A stretch of 64,000 nucleotides of DNA from Flavobacteriaceae bacterium (GCA_947451475.1 CANFZC010000002.1:27508-91507); one strand, 5' to 3'. Shown: positions 17,999-29,700, counted from the first letter of the stretch. Made by a program: numbers and translations. The notes: generated by a model from the letters alone, not told the origin.

Positions 17999-18324
17999 CA
18001 TTGCGTTCTTTGCTTATTAAATTCTATTATAAGCAGACAAGCTATAAACAATCCGTTTTATTTTCAACTAGGCTGCATAATCACCACCCTATTGATGCTC
18101 TATTAATTTGAAAAATACTCGGGATTAGTTCTTTAGGACGGGAATCCAAAATCACTATTTCTGTAAAAGAATCGTATTTATTTTAATCGAAAATTAGAAT
18201 ATAAAAAATTAAAAACTTTTTTATTGCATTAATCGTAATTCGGTTGTCATCTAGTAATTTATTGAGGTAATCTGAATTCAAAATGCACTTGTCTTATTTA
18301 ATTTTGCCTAGCAAAAAATTAAAC
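17999..18324. other. Intergenic region without a gene
   Basis: 326 bases of AT-rich sequence between the hybrid kinase and mvaS. A weak 6-bp stem (GCTTAT / ATAAGC) lies soon after the kinase stop and is not followed by a T-run. The mvaS -7 element lies near the 3' end. No ORF, RNA or repeat is recognised. Confidence 0.5.
18299..18306 (+). promoter_or_regulatory. Probable -7 element of mvaS
   Basis: TAATTTTG matches TAnnTTTG and lies 18 bases before the ATG at 18325. It lies inside the longer ORF that starts at 18283, which supports the internal start. No TTG at standard -33 spacing. Confidence 0.45.
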
Positions 18325-19680
18325 ATGATAACAGTAGGACTTGACAGTATAGCATTTCATTTTTCAAAACTTTACCTTCCGATTACCACTTTGGCTGAAA
18401 ACCGTGCTTTAGAGCCTGAAAAACTAATCAAAGGGTTGGGATTGCATAAAATGAGCTTTCTGGATGTACATGAAGATGTCGTTACTTTGGCTTCCAATGC
18501 GGCATTAAAGTTAATTAAGCAAGAAAATCTAAACCCTTCGGAAATCCACCGAATATATGTTGGCACCGAAAGCGGTGTGGACAGTTCCAAACCTATAGGT
18601 TCCTATGTAGTGTCCCTTTTAGAAAGTCAGTTTGGAGAAAAAAGTATGGAGCACTGTGATGTGGTAGATTTAACCTTTGCTTGCATTGGCGCAGTAGATG
18701 CTTTACAAAATTGTTTGGATTACATTCGCCTTAATCCTGGTAAAAGGGCAATCGTTATTGCATCCGATAATGCGAAATACGATTTAAATTCTACCGGAGA
18801 ATATACCCAAGGAGCGGGTGCCATAGCCCTGTTGATTAGTGCTGATCCAAGAATACTCAGTTTTTCTAAAGAAGTGGGCGTTTCAACGCAAGGCACTTTT
18901 GATTTCTTTAAGCCTAGACGCCATTTAAATAAAGAAACAGGATTACAACTAAAAGGCAATCCTGAATGGCATGGGGTATTAGAGAATGACATTAGTATCT
19001 ATAAAGAGCAACCCGTATTTGACGGTCAGTATTCTAATCAATGCTATATAAATCGAATTACGGGTGCCTATGAACATTATAAAATTGAGAGTAATCAAAG
19101 CGGAAAACTTTATGAGAATTGGGTTTCTATTTTGATGCACCTGCCCTATTGTTTTCAAGGAAGGAGAACATTTATCGAATTATATGCTAATGAGAATCCG
19201 GAATTACTTGCTTCTCAAGTGGGTGAATCCGACAAAGACAAAATTAAGGCATTGGTTAAAAGTGACGACTATTTACAACTGGTTAACGAGAAAATTTTAC
19301 CTTCAGAAATTGCTTCGGGTCAGGTAGGCAACATCTATACTGGCTCTATTTTCTTGGGATTGTTATCGACTCTTTGCTATCATTTTCATGAGCAAACAGT
19401 CTTAGCTTCGAAAAAAATGGGCTTTATCGCTTATGGAAGTGGTTCGAAATCTAAGGTATTTGAAGCAGAAGTGGTTGAGGGCTGGGAACGTCAAATTGAG
19501 AAAGCACCGTTATTTGAGTCTTTGCGACAGCGCACTGCCCTTGATTTTGTTACTTATGAAAAATTGCACAAGAAGGAACTAGTCACTTCAGTCGTAGCCC
19601 CAGCTAGTGAATTTTATTTGGAGCGTATTGAAAAGGAAAACCCGGTCTTGGTTGGCGCCCGATATTACAGATTTGACTAA
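18325..19680 (+). CDS. mvaS: Hydroxymethylglutaryl-CoA synthase
   Basis: A 451-residue thiolase-fold enzyme condensing acetyl-CoA with acetoacetyl-CoA to HMG-CoA at the entry to the mevalonate pathway, which many Flavobacteriaceae use for isoprenoids. Landmarks are GLDSIAFHFSKLYLPI at the N-terminus, ESGVDSSKP, the acyl-accepting Cys in DLTFACIGAVDAL, the oxyanion/Asn region and the C-terminal GSIFLGLLSTL and YGSGSKSKVFEAEV (the family's G-S-G motif). The track start 14 codons upstream adds an unrelated tail; MITVGLDSI is the family N-terminus. It converges on comM with a 5-base gap and no visible terminator. HMG-CoA reductase is not in the window. Confidence 0.93.
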   Translation: MITVGLDSIAFHFSKLYLPITTLAENRALEPEKLIKGLGLHKMSFLDVHEDVVTLASNAALKLIKQENLNPSEIHRIYVGTESGVDSSKPIGSYVVSLLESQFGEKSMEHCDVVDLTFACIGAVDALQNCLDYIRLNPGKRAIVIASDNAKYDLNSTGEYTQGAGAIALLISADPRILSFSKEVGVSTQGTFDFFKPRRHLNKETGLQLKGNPEWHGVLENDISIYKEQPVFDGQYSNQCYINRITGAYEHYKIESNQSGKLYENWVSILMHLPYCFQGRRTFIELYANENPELLASQVGESDKDKIKALVKSDDYLQLVNEKILPSEIASGQVGNIYTGSIFLGLLSTLCYHFHEQTVLASKKMGFIAYGSGSKSKVFEAEVVEGWERQIEKAPLFESLRQRTALDFVTYEKLHKKELVTSVVAPASEFYLERIEKENPVLVGARYYRFD

Positions 19681-19685
19681 CTAAA

Positions 19686-21221
19686 TCAACCCAACCAACC
19701 GTCTCTATCCAAACTTCGATATTGTATTGCTTCTGCAATGTGGTTGGAGTTTACGGATTCAGATTGTTCTAAATCGGCTATCGTTCTCGCTACTTTTAAG
19801 ATTCTGTCATAGGCACGTGCAGAAAGATTTAGACGTTCCATTGCTGTTTTTAAAAGTTGTAAAGAAGAGGCTTCCAGAGCACAATACGCTCGTAATTGTT
19901 TGGTGCTCATCTGAGCATTATAATGAATTGAATTCAAACCTTCAAAGCGCAAGGATTGAATTTCGCGTGCTTTAGTAACGCGTTCTCTAATGAGTACACT
20001 GCTTTCTGCCGGTCTTGTTTCAGTTAGTTTTTCAAAAGGGACAGGCGTCACTTCAATGTGAATATCAATGCGGTCTAAAAGAGGTCCCGAAATTTTGCTT
20101 AAATACCGTTGCATTTCGGCAGGTGAGGAACTTACGGGAGCATCAGGATCATTAAAATAGCCGCCAGGGCTTGGATTCATGCTCGCCACCAACATAAAAG
20201 AAGAAGGATAGGTAATGGTAAATTTGGCTCTTGAAATAGTTACTTCGCGATCTTCTAGGGGTTGACGCATCACTTCTAATACCTCTCGTTTGAATTCGGG
20301 TAGTTCATCTAGAAATAGTACCCCGTTGTGGGCTAGGGATATTTCTCCCGGTTGGGGATAACTCCCCCCTCCTACTAAAGAAACGGATGATGCGGTATGG
20401 TGAGGACTTCTAAAAGGCCTTTGATTCATTAAACCAGCCTCTTTAATCTTACCAGCCACACTGTGAATTTTGGTCGTTTCTAAGGCTTCATTTAGAGTCA
20501 TTGGCGGTAATATACTAGGGAGTCGTTTCGCGAGCATTGTTTTACCAGAGCCCGGAGGCCCTATTAAAATAATGTTATGTCCGCCTGCAGCGGCAATTTC
20601 CATGCATCTTTTTATGCTTTCTTGTCCTTTGACATCGGCAAAATCGAATTCGGGAAATTCTAATGTTTTATAAAATTCATCATGCGTATTTATTACTGTG
20701 GGTTCTAACGTTCCATTTCCAGCAAAAAAATCGATTACTTCCACCACGTTTTCTATTCCGTATACCTCTAAACCCGTTACAATTGCTGCTTCTTTAACGT
20801 TTTGTATGGGAAGAAAAAACCCTTTAAACCCTTCTTCTTTGGCTTTAATTGCGATGGACAAGGCCCCTTTTATGGGTTGTAAGCTACCATCTAAAGAAAG
20901 TTCACCCATGATGATGTACTTTTCTAATTCTGCTGCTTTAATTTGGTTAGAGGCTGTTAAAATACCGATAGCAAGTGTTAAATCGTAGGCAGAACCTTCT
21001 TTACGCAAATCTGCAGGCGCCATGTTGACCGTGATTTTCTTACCGGGCCAATGATATCCATTATTTTTTAATGCTGCTGCAATACGGAAGCTACTTTCTT
21101 TTATGGCATTATCGGGTAAACCTACTAAGTGATAACCAATTCCACTATCGGTATTTACTTCTACCGTGATTGTAGTTGCTTGCACACCAAAAACAGCACT
21201 TCCGTAAACTTTTACTAACAT
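19686..21221 (-). CDS. comM: YifB/ComM-family Mg-chelatase-like AAA ATPase
   Basis: 511 residues. Residues 1-170 are the ChlI-like N-terminal domain ([21 protein letters not shown], typical of YifB/ComM). The AAA+ domain follows, with Walker [16 protein letters not shown], Walker [12 protein letters not shown], sensor 1 [13 protein letters not shown] and the C-terminal Mg-chelatase helical lid ([19 protein letters not shown]). ComM is a hexameric helicase that promotes branch migration during natural transformation; homologues occur in species with no known competence. It is the second gene after the M1 peptidase on the minus strand, with 93 AT-rich bases between. Confidence 0.93.
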   Translation of the reverse strand: MLVKVYGSAVFGVQATTITVEVNTDSGIGYHLVGLPDNAIKESSFRIAAALKNNGYHWPGKKITVNMAPADLRKEGSAYDLTLAIGILTASNQIKAAELEKYIIMGELSLDGSLQPIKGALSIAIKAKEEGFKGFFLPIQNVKEAAIVTGLEVYGIENVVEVIDFFAGNGTLEPTVINTHDEFYKTLEFPEFDFADVKGQESIKRCMEIAAAGGHNIILIGPPGSGKTMLAKRLPSILPPMTLNEALETTKIHSVAGKIKEAGLMNQRPFRSPHHTASSVSLVGGGSYPQPGEISLAHNGVLFLDELPEFKREVLEVMRQPLEDREVTISRAKFTITYPSSFMLVASMNPSPGGYFNDPDAPVSSSPAEMQRYLSKISGPLLDRIDIHIEVTPVPFEKLTETRPAESSVLIRERVTKAREIQSLRFEGLNSIHYNAQMSTKQLRAYCALEASSLQLLKTAMERLNLSARAYDRILKVARTIADLEQSESVNSNHIAEAIQYRSLDRDGWLG

Positions 21222-21314
21222 ATCTTATTTTATTACAGAATAAAAATAATAAAATAGTTACAAAAAAATTAAAATAAGGAAGAAAAAAATTATAAAAATA
21301 AGTAATTAGATAGG

Positions 21315-23390
21315 CTATTTTTCTTTTAGCAGTTTTTGAAGTTGGTTTTTTTCACTATCGTTGAGGGTTGGAATAAGGGATTCAAATAAATTTTTATAGC
21401 CTTCTAATGCTACTAATTCTCTTATTTTTTCTCTTGCGAATTTGCTGAACTGCCATTTATAGTGCGTCGTGGCGTTGACTAAACTTTTTAAGACATTGCT
21501 ATCTTTATCATTTATAGTGAGTGCATTCATAATAGCATTTTGACGCACTGCACTTTCATATTTGGGTGAGGTAAAGTCTACTAATTCAGTATAGTACTTT
21601 GTTTTTTCGGCGGTTTGCCCTTCGATGGAAAATATGGAAAAGGTTAGAAATAAAATCCGCAAACTTTTGTCATTTCCTCCGGTCCAATTTTGTGCTTTGT
21701 TCAAATAAAGGTTTCGGCTGTCTGGAAAATTTTTCCAAAGATTCATAAAGGCAATTTCTTTCGTATCATAGGAGTTATCCTCTAGTAAGGATTCGTATGC
21801 TGTTTTGAACTCAGCTGGTATTTCTTCTGTGAATTCAGCTACCGATTGCCGTACTTTAAGATCGTTTGTGGCGAGTGCCAAAGCCAGTAATTCTTTTTTA
21901 TCCTCGTAGGGAATAAATTTCATTTGGTAGAGAATTTCGGTTTTGATAGGATAAAAAACATTTTGTTTTAGCAGAGAAATGTATGCTTCTTTATTTTCAG
22001 CGAACGTTTTTTTGCGAAGTTGTTGGGTTTCGAATAGGGTTTGAATGAAGCTATTTTTCTTCAATAAAGCATTTGCTTCCTCTATTGGAAAATGGTAATC
22101 TAGCAACCAGCTATTCTTGAAAGCTGCCGTGTCAAATCTTGGCGCTACCTTTTTAATTTCGGCCAGAAAATCATCGGTTTCTACATTTTGAAATTGGTAT
22201 TTATTAAGGTATCGTTTCACTGCTTTTTGGAAGGCTTTTGATCCGATTGCTTCTCTGATGGTATGCAAAGCCCAAGCCCCTTTTTGGTAAAAGGATAGGG
22301 AACTTGCTTTTTCGTTCATCACGGGTATAGTATCGTTTTTGGCTGCATTGCGCAACTGAAGGGAAGAGCGGTAGAGTTGGTGGTAAAAATAATCATCCCC
22401 AAATATTTGGCGCTCGGCCAATAAAGCATAATAGGTTGCAAAACCTTCTTGAAGCCAATGATGTTTACCTGATTTGGCCGTGACTAAATCACCAAACCAT
22501 TGATGAGCCAATTCGTGAGCGTTTACATTCACATAATTACGGTCGTTGAAATCGGTATTATCAACCACGAAATCTTGAGAAAAAATAGTCGAAGTGGTAT
22601 TTTCCATACCAGCATATAAAAAGTCTTCGACTGGAATTTGCTTGTAAATTTTCCAGGGGTAGGCTACTCCGATTTCATTTTCTAGATAATCAAATATCTC
22701 TTTGGAATAGCGATATGTTGGTTCAAACTTGGTGGTGTCTTTGGGTTGGATAAACATTTGCAAAGGAACACCTGAATTAGAACCTATGGTTTTATTTCGG
22801 AAATCTCCAATGGCTAGAGCAACTAAGTAGGAACTCATGGGATTCTCCATTTCGTAGACCCATGTTTTGGATTGGAATTCTTTTTCAGGAATTACTTTTT
22901 TAAGGACCCCATTGGCAATTACAACGTAATCTTCATTATAACTCACTTGTAAATTGAAAATAACTTTTTCGTTTGCATCGTCAAAACTAGGCAACCAGTG
23001 ACTCGTATATTTGCCTTGTCCTTGGGTCCATATTTGTTGTTTTTCACCTTCTCCGTTGAAATACATTGTTTGCTTAGGAACAGCAGTATAACTAAAACTC
23101 ACCCAATTCTTTCCTTTTTTAAATCCTTCAAAGAGTAAAAGTTCCTTGTGATTATTCTTAAATCTAACGGGTTTATTATTAACTAAAACATGGTCAAAAT
23201 TCATGTTTTTAGCGTCGATTCGAATGGTATCAATGTTTTTGATTACTTTGAAATGATATACCATTGCTCCCACCACCTTCTTCATCGAAGCATCGGGAGC
23301 AACTATTGCTTGAGCTTTTAAAAAATCGACTTTAGAAGTTTGTTGAGCGAAAGTGACAACGCTGAAAAGCAGTAAAAAAAGTGTGCGCAT
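21315..23390 (-). CDS. M1-family zinc aminopeptidase
   Basis: 691 residues with a type I signal peptide (MRTLFLLLFSVVTFAQQ), so periplasmic or outer-membrane associated. Catalytic landmarks are the substrate-binding YAGMENTTS (the GxMEN motif), the zinc site HELAHQW followed at the proper spacing by the third ligand in WLQEGFATYYALLAER, and a downstream catalytic Tyr region. A helical C-terminal domain follows (~450-691). It should remove N-terminal residues from peptides. It diverges from recG with a ~100-base gap. It lacks a T9SS tail. Confidence 0.93.
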   Translation of the reverse strand: MRTLFLLLFSVVTFAQQTSKVDFLKAQAIVAPDASMKKVVGAMVYHFKVIKNIDTIRIDAKNMNFDHVLVNNKPVRFKNNHKELLLFEGFKKGKNWVSFSYTAVPKQTMYFNGEGEKQQIWTQGQGKYTSHWLPSFDDANEKVIFNLQVSYNEDYVVIANGVLKKVIPEKEFQSKTWVYEMENPMSSYLVALAIGDFRNKTIGSNSGVPLQMFIQPKDTTKFEPTYRYSKEIFDYLENEIGVAYPWKIYKQIPVEDFLYAGMENTTSTIFSQDFVVDNTDFNDRNYVNVNAHELAHQWFGDLVTAKSGKHHWLQEGFATYYALLAERQIFGDDYFYHQLYRSSLQLRNAAKNDTIPVMNEKASSLSFYQKGAWALHTIREAIGSKAFQKAVKRYLNKYQFQNVETDDFLAEIKKVAPRFDTAAFKNSWLLDYHFPIEEANALLKKNSFIQTLFETQQLRKKTFAENKEAYISLLKQNVFYPIKTEILYQMKFIPYEDKKELLALALATNDLKVRQSVAEFTEEIPAEFKTAYESLLEDNSYDTKEIAFMNLWKNFPDSRNLYLNKAQNWTGGNDKSLRILFLTFSIFSIEGQTAEKTKYYTELVDFTSPKYESAVRQNAIMNALTINDKDSNVLKSLVNATTHYKWQFSKFAREKIRELVALEGYKNLFESLIPTLNDSEKNQLQKLLKEK

Positions 23391-23491
23391 TATAAAGAAA
23401 TATAGAATACGAATATAAGCATTTTCCTCTTGTTCCCTTTTTTAAATTACAAATTAAAAAACTATATTCGCTATGATTATTCAATTCTTCA

Positions 23492-25603
23492 ATGATGTCC
23501 AATTCGCTCCTGCAAACTCCCATAGAATACCTCAAAGGCGTAGGTCCGCAGCGAGGGGAATTGTTGCGCAAAGAGCTGGGCATACACCGGTATGAAGACT
23601 TACTCAATTTTTACCCTAACCGTTATATCGATCGAACGCGATATTACAAGGTTAATGAACTGAACAACAATGTAGCCGAAGTACAAATCATTGGAAGAAT
23701 CATCAACATTAAGACGGTTGAATTTGGTAAAGCCAAAAAAAGGTTAGTCGCTATTTTTGTTGACGAAACGGGGCAAATTGAGCTTACTTGGTTTCAGGGC
23801 CATAAATGGATTCGGGACACTTTGAAATTAAACACTCCTTATGTTATTTTTGGAAAAGTAACGAATTTTAATGGGCAATACAGTATGGCTCATCCCGAAA
23901 TGGAATTGCAGAATGAACATGAAAATAGTTTGCGTTCGGCCCTGCAACCCGTTTATCCTTCAACGGAAACTTTGACCAACAGAGGAATTTCAAATAGGGT
24001 TATCAATAAGATGATGCAACAGGTTTTTTTGGAAACCCAAGCAAAATTTATTGAAACCTTGCCACAGTATTTGGTAGAAAATTTAAAATTGATTCCGAAA
24101 AATGCGGCGTTATTCAATATACATTTCCCTAAGAGTTCCGATTTGTTGGCCAAAGCTCAATTCCGATTAAAATTTGAAGAATTATTTTTTATACAATTGC
24201 AATTGATCACTAAGAATTTAGTTCGGAAGCATAAAATCAAAGGACATCCTTTTACTTTAGTGGGCGATAATTTTAATACTTTTTATCAAAATCATTTGCC
24301 TTTTGAATTGACTAATGCGCAGAAAAAAGTAGTAAAAGAAATTAGAAACGACATGGGCACTAATGCTCAAATGAATCGATTATTGCAAGGAGATGTTGGA
24401 TCTGGAAAAACTATTGTAGCCTTAATGGCCATGTTAATAGCTTTAGATAATGGGTTTCAAAGTTGCTTGATGGCTCCTACTGAAATTTTGGCTAACCAAC
24501 ATTATAATGGCCTAACGGAGTTGGCCAAAGACCTCAATATCAACATTAAAATCCTTACAGGTTCAACAAAAACAGCAGAACGGAAAGTCATACATGAAGC
24601 TTTAGCTAACGGTTCGTTACATATCTTAATAGGCACCCATGCTTTACTAGAGGATAAAGTACAATTTAAAAATTTAGGATTGGCGATTATCGATGAGCAG
24701 CATCGTTTTGGGGTAGAGCAACGTTCAAAGCTTTGGCAGAAGAACAGCATACCGCCCCACATTTTGGTGATGACTGCAACCCCTATCCCAAGGACACTGG
24801 CAATGAGTTTGTATGGAGATTTAGACATTTCTGTTATTGACGAGTTACCGCCTGGACGTAAGCCCATACAAACGGTCCATCGCTATGATAGCAATCGCTT
24901 GAAAGTATGGAAATTCATTAGAGATGAAATTGCCAAAGGCCGTCAAATTTACATTGTATATCCCTTAATACAAGAGAGTGAAACGATGGATTATAAAGAT
25001 TTAATGGATGGTTATGAAAGTATATCTCGAGATTTCCCGTTACCTGACTACAGCATATCAATAGTACATGGTAAAATGAAGCCTGCCGATAAAGATGCAG
25101 AAATGAAACGATTTGCCGATGGAAAAACCAATATCATGGTAGCTACTACGGTTATTGAAGTGGGCGTTAACATTCCGAATGCCAGTGTGATGATTATTGA
25201 AAGTGCTGAGCGGTTTGGGTTGTCCCAATTGCATCAATTGCGTGGGCGTGTAGGAAGGGGAGCTGAACAAAGTTATTGCATTTTAATGACGTCTTTTAAA
25301 TTATCTAGTGACAGTAAAATTAGGTTAGAAACCATGTGTACTACCAACGATGGTTTTGAAATAGCGGAAGTTGATTTAAAGCTGCGTGGTCCTGGAGACC
25401 TTATGGGTAAACAGCAAAGTGGCGTCTTAAATCTACAAATAGCTGACTTAGTAAAAGACAAAGATATCTTGCTTTTGGCACGACAAAAAGCTTTAGAATT
25501 ATTGAAACGAGATCCTTCTATGGAATTAATAGAACATCAAACCCTGCGAACTGTTTTTATTGAATTGACCAAAAAGAAAAATATATGGAATTACATTAGC
25601 TAA
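23492..25603 (+). CDS. recG: ATP-dependent DNA helicase RecG
   Basis: 703 residues, the normal RecG length. The N-terminal wedge/OB domain is at ~1-230 (TPIEYLKGVGPQRGELLRKELGI; IGRIINIKTVEF). The helicase lobes have Walker A QGDVGSGKTIVAL, motif II IDEQHRFGVEQR, motif III MTATPIPRTLAMS, VIEVGVNIPNASVMI and RGRVGRGAEQSYC. RecG remodels stalled forks and Holliday junctions. A second in-frame ATG immediately follows (ATG ATG TCC), so the start could be 3 bases later. It stands alone, facing away from the M1 gene; an imperfect -7 box (TATATTCG) lies just upstream. Confidence 0.96.
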   Translation: MMSNSLLQTPIEYLKGVGPQRGELLRKELGIHRYEDLLNFYPNRYIDRTRYYKVNELNNNVAEVQIIGRIINIKTVEFGKAKKRLVAIFVDETGQIELTWFQGHKWIRDTLKLNTPYVIFGKVTNFNGQYSMAHPEMELQNEHENSLRSALQPVYPSTETLTNRGISNRVINKMMQQVFLETQAKFIETLPQYLVENLKLIPKNAALFNIHFPKSSDLLAKAQFRLKFEELFFIQLQLITKNLVRKHKIKGHPFTLVGDNFNTFYQNHLPFELTNAQKKVVKEIRNDMGTNAQMNRLLQGDVGSGKTIVALMAMLIALDNGFQSCLMAPTEILANQHYNGLTELAKDLNINIKILTGSTKTAERKVIHEALANGSLHILIGTHALLEDKVQFKNLGLAIIDEQHRFGVEQRSKLWQKNSIPPHILVMTATPIPRTLAMSLYGDLDISVIDELPPGRKPIQTVHRYDSNRLKVWKFIRDEIAKGRQIYIVYPLIQESETMDYKDLMDGYESISRDFPLPDYSISIVHGKMKPADKDAEMKRFADGKTNIMVATTVIEVGVNIPNASVMIIESAERFGLSQLHQLRGRVGRGAEQSYCILMTSFKLSSDSKIRLETMCTTNDGFEIAEVDLKLRGPGDLMGKQQSGVLNLQIADLVKDKDILLLARQKALELLKRDPSMELIEHQTLRTVFIELTKKKNIWNYIS

Positions 25604-25663
25604 AACTTCCATTTCAACTGTTAAATAAATTCAAAGTATAACGCCACTTTCATTGTTAAGAAG

Positions 25664-25671
25664 TAGCTTTG
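25664..25671 (+). promoter_or_regulatory. Probable -7 element of the RND efflux operon
   Basis: TAGCTTTG matches TAnnTTTG, 31-46 bases before the candidate starts of the adaptor gene. A TTG at proper -33 spacing is absent. Confidence 0.45.
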
Positions 25672-25709
25672 TATAACTAAGTACCCTACCTTAAATGCCT
25701 TTTACTTCC

Positions 25710-26768
25710 ATGAAATCAAAATACATTATCATAACACTTTTAATCATTGCTTTAGGATGTATGATTGGTTATCGAATAACCAAAAACAAAGATGTAAATG
25801 ACAAAGGAAAAGAAAAAGAGGGTAAAAAGCCTCCCATTACCGTTACTGCTCTAGTGGTAAAACCACAAGAATTCACTAATACTCTTTCACTTTCTGGTTC
25901 AATCGAAGCCAATGAACAAATTGAGATACGAAGTGAGGTATCTGGCATTGTAGAAAAAATTTTATTTACTGAAGGAAGTCAAGTGAATAAAGGACAAGTG
26001 TTACTAAAAGTGAATGACATTGAACTGAGGGCACAACTGGCTCAAGCAAAAACAAAAGAAAGTTTGGCCTCTGAGAACGAAAGAAGAGCTAAACTTTTAT
26101 TACAAAAGGAAGCCATAAGTCAGGAAGAATATGACATCGCTAGTGCCGACTACCGGACTACAAAATCCCAAACCCAATTAATACAGGCTCAAATTGGTAA
26201 AACATCGATTAGAGCCCCTTTTTCAGGAAAAATAGGATTGCGTGCTATTTCACCGGGAACCTATGTAACTCCGACTACGTTGATAGCTAATTTGGTAAAC
26301 ACCAATCAATTGAAGGTTACTTTTTCACTGCCTGAGAAGTATGCCTCTCAAATTAGTAATGGATCAAAAATCACCTTTACGGTACCTAATTTAACGGATA
26401 CATTTACAGCAAAAATTTATGCTTTAGAACCGGGAATAGAATTAGCTACCAGAACTTTAAAAATTAGAGCTATAACAGACAATGCAACCGGTAAATTATT
26501 ACCAGGAACCTTTGCAACCATTGAATTACCTTTAAAAAATAGTAAAGACGCCATCATTATTCCTACTGAAGCAATAGTAGCTGTGCAAGATGGAAAAAAA
26601 GTATTCATTGCCAATAAAGGGCAGGCTAAAGAAGTAAAAGTAGAAACCATAGCGAGAACTGATAAAGATGTTGTCATTATCTCAGGATTAAAAATAGGCG
26701 ATACTGTATTGACATCTGGCGTAATGTCATTAAAGGACGAGGCTGATATCAAAGTGAAAATTAAGTAA
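25710..26768 (+). CDS. RND efflux periplasmic adaptor (membrane fusion protein)
   Basis: About 352 residues. An N-terminal membrane anchor/signal (MKSKYIIITLLIIALGCMIGY) is followed by the lipoyl-like half-motifs (EIRSEVSGIVEKILFTEGSQVNKGQVLLKV and SIRAPFSGKIGLRAISPGTYV), a helical hairpin between them, and beta-barrel and membrane-proximal domains (VVIISGLKIGDTVLTSGVMSLKD). This is the HlyD/AcrA family, bridging inner-membrane pump and outer-membrane channel. ATG 25695 is possible, but ATG 25710 gives the cleaner basic N-region. First gene of a three-gene operon; the gap to the pump is 18 bases. Confidence 0.93.
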   Translation: MKSKYIIITLLIIALGCMIGYRITKNKDVNDKGKEKEGKKPPITVTALVVKPQEFTNTLSLSGSIEANEQIEIRSEVSGIVEKILFTEGSQVNKGQVLLKVNDIELRAQLAQAKTKESLASENERRAKLLLQKEAISQEEYDIASADYRTTKSQTQLIQAQIGKTSIRAPFSGKIGLRAISPGTYVTPTTLIANLVNTNQLKVTFSLPEKYASQISNGSKITFTVPNLTDTFTAKIYALEPGIELATRTLKIRAITDNATGKLLPGTFATIELPLKNSKDAIIIPTEAIVAVQDGKKVFIANKGQAKEVKVETIARTDKDVVIISGLKIGDTVLTSGVMSLKDEADIKVKIK

Positions 26769-26786
26769 ACTTTTGAAGACAATCTT

Positions 26787-29700
26787 ATGAGTTTATCTAC
26801 CTTAAGTATTAAAAGACCGGTTTTTACAATAGTCATTAACTTGACTATTATACTATTTGGAATTATTGGATACAGTTATTTGGGTGTACGAGAATTTCCT
26901 TCAATTGATCCCGCACAGATTTCTGTTCGAACCAATTATACGGGAGCTAATGCAGATATTATTGAATCACAAATCACGGAGCCTTTAGAAAAAGCCATTA
27001 ACTCGATTGACGGCATTCGAAACATTACCTCCTCAAGTAATCAAGGATCTAGTATCATCACCATCGAATTTAAATTAGAAAAAAATTTGGAGGAAGCCGC
27101 TAATGATGTTAGAGACAAAGTATCCCAAGCCATAAAAAGCTTGCCTCAAGATATAGATGCACCACCAGTAGTCGCGAAGGCTGATGCCGATTCAGATCCT
27201 ATTATTTCTATGACCGTTCAAAGTGACACTAAGAATGTTTTGGAATTGAGTGATTATGCTGAAAATGTTATTGCAGAACGATTACAAACCATTCCAGGTG
27301 TCAGTAGTGTTCAAATATGGGGTCAAAAACGATATTCTATGCGCTTATGGATAGATCCCGTTAAATTATCCTCTTATGGTGTTACGGTTTCAGATGTACG
27401 TACTGCTTTAGAAAAGCAAAATGTAGAATTGCCTTCGGGAAAATTAACAGGAGCCAACACAGAGCTTACAGTTAAAACTATGGGTAACTTAGCTAAGCCC
27501 GAAGAATTTAATAACATTGTCATTTCGGCAGATGGGAATAAAATTGTTCGTCTGAGTGACATTGGCTATGCTGAGTTAGGGGCCGAAAATTTAGAAACGC
27601 AATTAAAAACGAATAATCAGCCAATGGTTGGTTTGGCTATTATCCCACAACCGGGTACTAACTATTTGGACATTGCTAAGCAATTTTACAAACAATACGC
27701 CATTTTCAAAAAAGAGTTACCTAAAGATATTCAGATTAATGTGGCTTTAGACAATACGTTATTCATTAAAAAATCGGTTATAGAAGTTGCTGAGACTTTA
27801 TTGATTTCTATACTTTTAGTAATTCTAATCATCTTTTTATTTTTTAGAGATTGGGCCATTGCCTTTCGTCCTCTTATTGATATACCCGTTTCTTTGATTG
27901 CCACTTTTTTTATTATGTATTTATGTGGTTTCTCGGTTAACGTTTTAACCCTTTTGGCTATTGTCCTGGCTACAGGACTGGTAGTTGATGATGGAATTGT
28001 TGTTACAGAAAACATTTTCAAAAAAGTTGAACAAGGTATGTCACCAATTGAAGCAGCTATCAAAGGTTCGAATGAAATTTTCTTCGCAGTAATTTCAATC
28101 TCCATTACTTTGGCTGCTGTGTTTTTACCGATAATCTTTTTAGAAGGATTTGTTGGGAGGTTATTTAGAGAATTTGGGGTCGTTATTGGTGCAGCGGTAT
28201 TAATTTCTGCATTCGTCTCATTGACATTAACTCCTATGTTAAACGCTTACCTGATGAAAGGCGGAGAGCAGAAAAAAACCAAATTCTATACCTTTACGGA
28301 GCCTTATTTTGAAGGACTAAACAAAGGATATGCTAGTGCATTAGAGCGATTTATGAAAAAAAAGTGGTTGAGTTTTCCAATCGTAATAATTTGTTTTGGA
28401 CTGATCCTCTTATTTTACAAAATCATTCCAAAAGAAACGGCACCCTATGATGATCGAAGTATGGTTATTGTTGGTGTTTCCACACCAGAAGGAGCTACTT
28501 ATGACTATACAGACCGTTTTATGACAGATTTATCAAAATTGATAGACGATTCAATTCCGGAGAAAAAAATTGCCTTAGTCATTACTGCGCCTGGATTTGC
28601 TTCTGCTTCTGTTAATAGTGGAAGGGTTAGGTTGGCCCTAAAAGACCCGGAAGACAGACAAAAGGCCCAGAAAGAAATTGCGGATAATTTAACTAAATGG
28701 ACTAAGAAATATTCACAGGCCAAAGTTACCGTTTCAGAGCAACCTACTATCGCTGTAAATAAAAAAGGTGGGCTTCCTATACAGTATATTATTCAAGCAC
28801 CTAATTTTGAAAAACTTCGGGAGAAAATTCCGCAATTTATAGATTTGGCGAATCAGAATGATACCTTTTCAAATGTAGATGTGAATTTGAAATTTAACAA
28901 ACCTGAAATTAATGTGACTATAGACCGGGAAAAAGCAGAGAGCTTAGGCATATCTGTTTTGGACATTGCCCAAACATTACAGTTGTCTTTAAGTGGACAA
29001 CGTTTTGGTTACTTTATGCGTAATGGCAAACAATACCAAGTTATAGGACAGTTTGATAAGAAGGACCGCGATGAACCTCTTGATTTAACGTCTATGTTTG
29101 TTAAAAATAATAAAGGAGCATTAATCCAATTGGACAATGTGGTCAAAGTTGACGAACAAAGTAATCCACCACAATTGTATCATAACAATCGCTATATGTC
29201 GGCCACCGTATCGGCTGGTTTAGCACCTGGTAAAAGCATCAGTGACGGAATTGAAGCAATGGATGAGATAAAATCTAAAGTACTTGATAGTAGTTTTACC
29301 ACCGATTTAGGAGGAGAATCAAGGGATTTTGTTGAAAGCAGTTCGAATACGATGTTTGCTTTTGGCTTGGCCTTATTGTTAATCTATTTGATATTGGCAG
29401 CCCAGTTTGAAAGTTTCATAGATCCTTTTGTCATTATCCTTACAGTTCCAATGGCTGTTGCAGGGGCCCTATTTTCTTTATGGCTATTTGGTCAAACATG
29501 GAACATCTTTAGTCAAATCGGAACGGTGATGTTAATAGGTTTAGTGACCAAAAACGGTATCTTAATTGTAGAATTTGCAAACCAATTGCGTGATAAAGGA
29601 ATGTCTAAATATGATGCCATTATCCACGCATCAGAAGCAAGATTACGCCCTATTCTAATGACTAGTTTAGCTATAGCTTTGGGGGCTTTACCCATTGCCT

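Noticed and set aside
24502-24867. 121-codon ORF antisense to recG
   Set aside because: Shadow of the helicase motifs; no independent signal.
27731-28105. 124-codon ORF antisense to the RND pump
   Set aside because: Shadow of the TM4 region of the pump gene.
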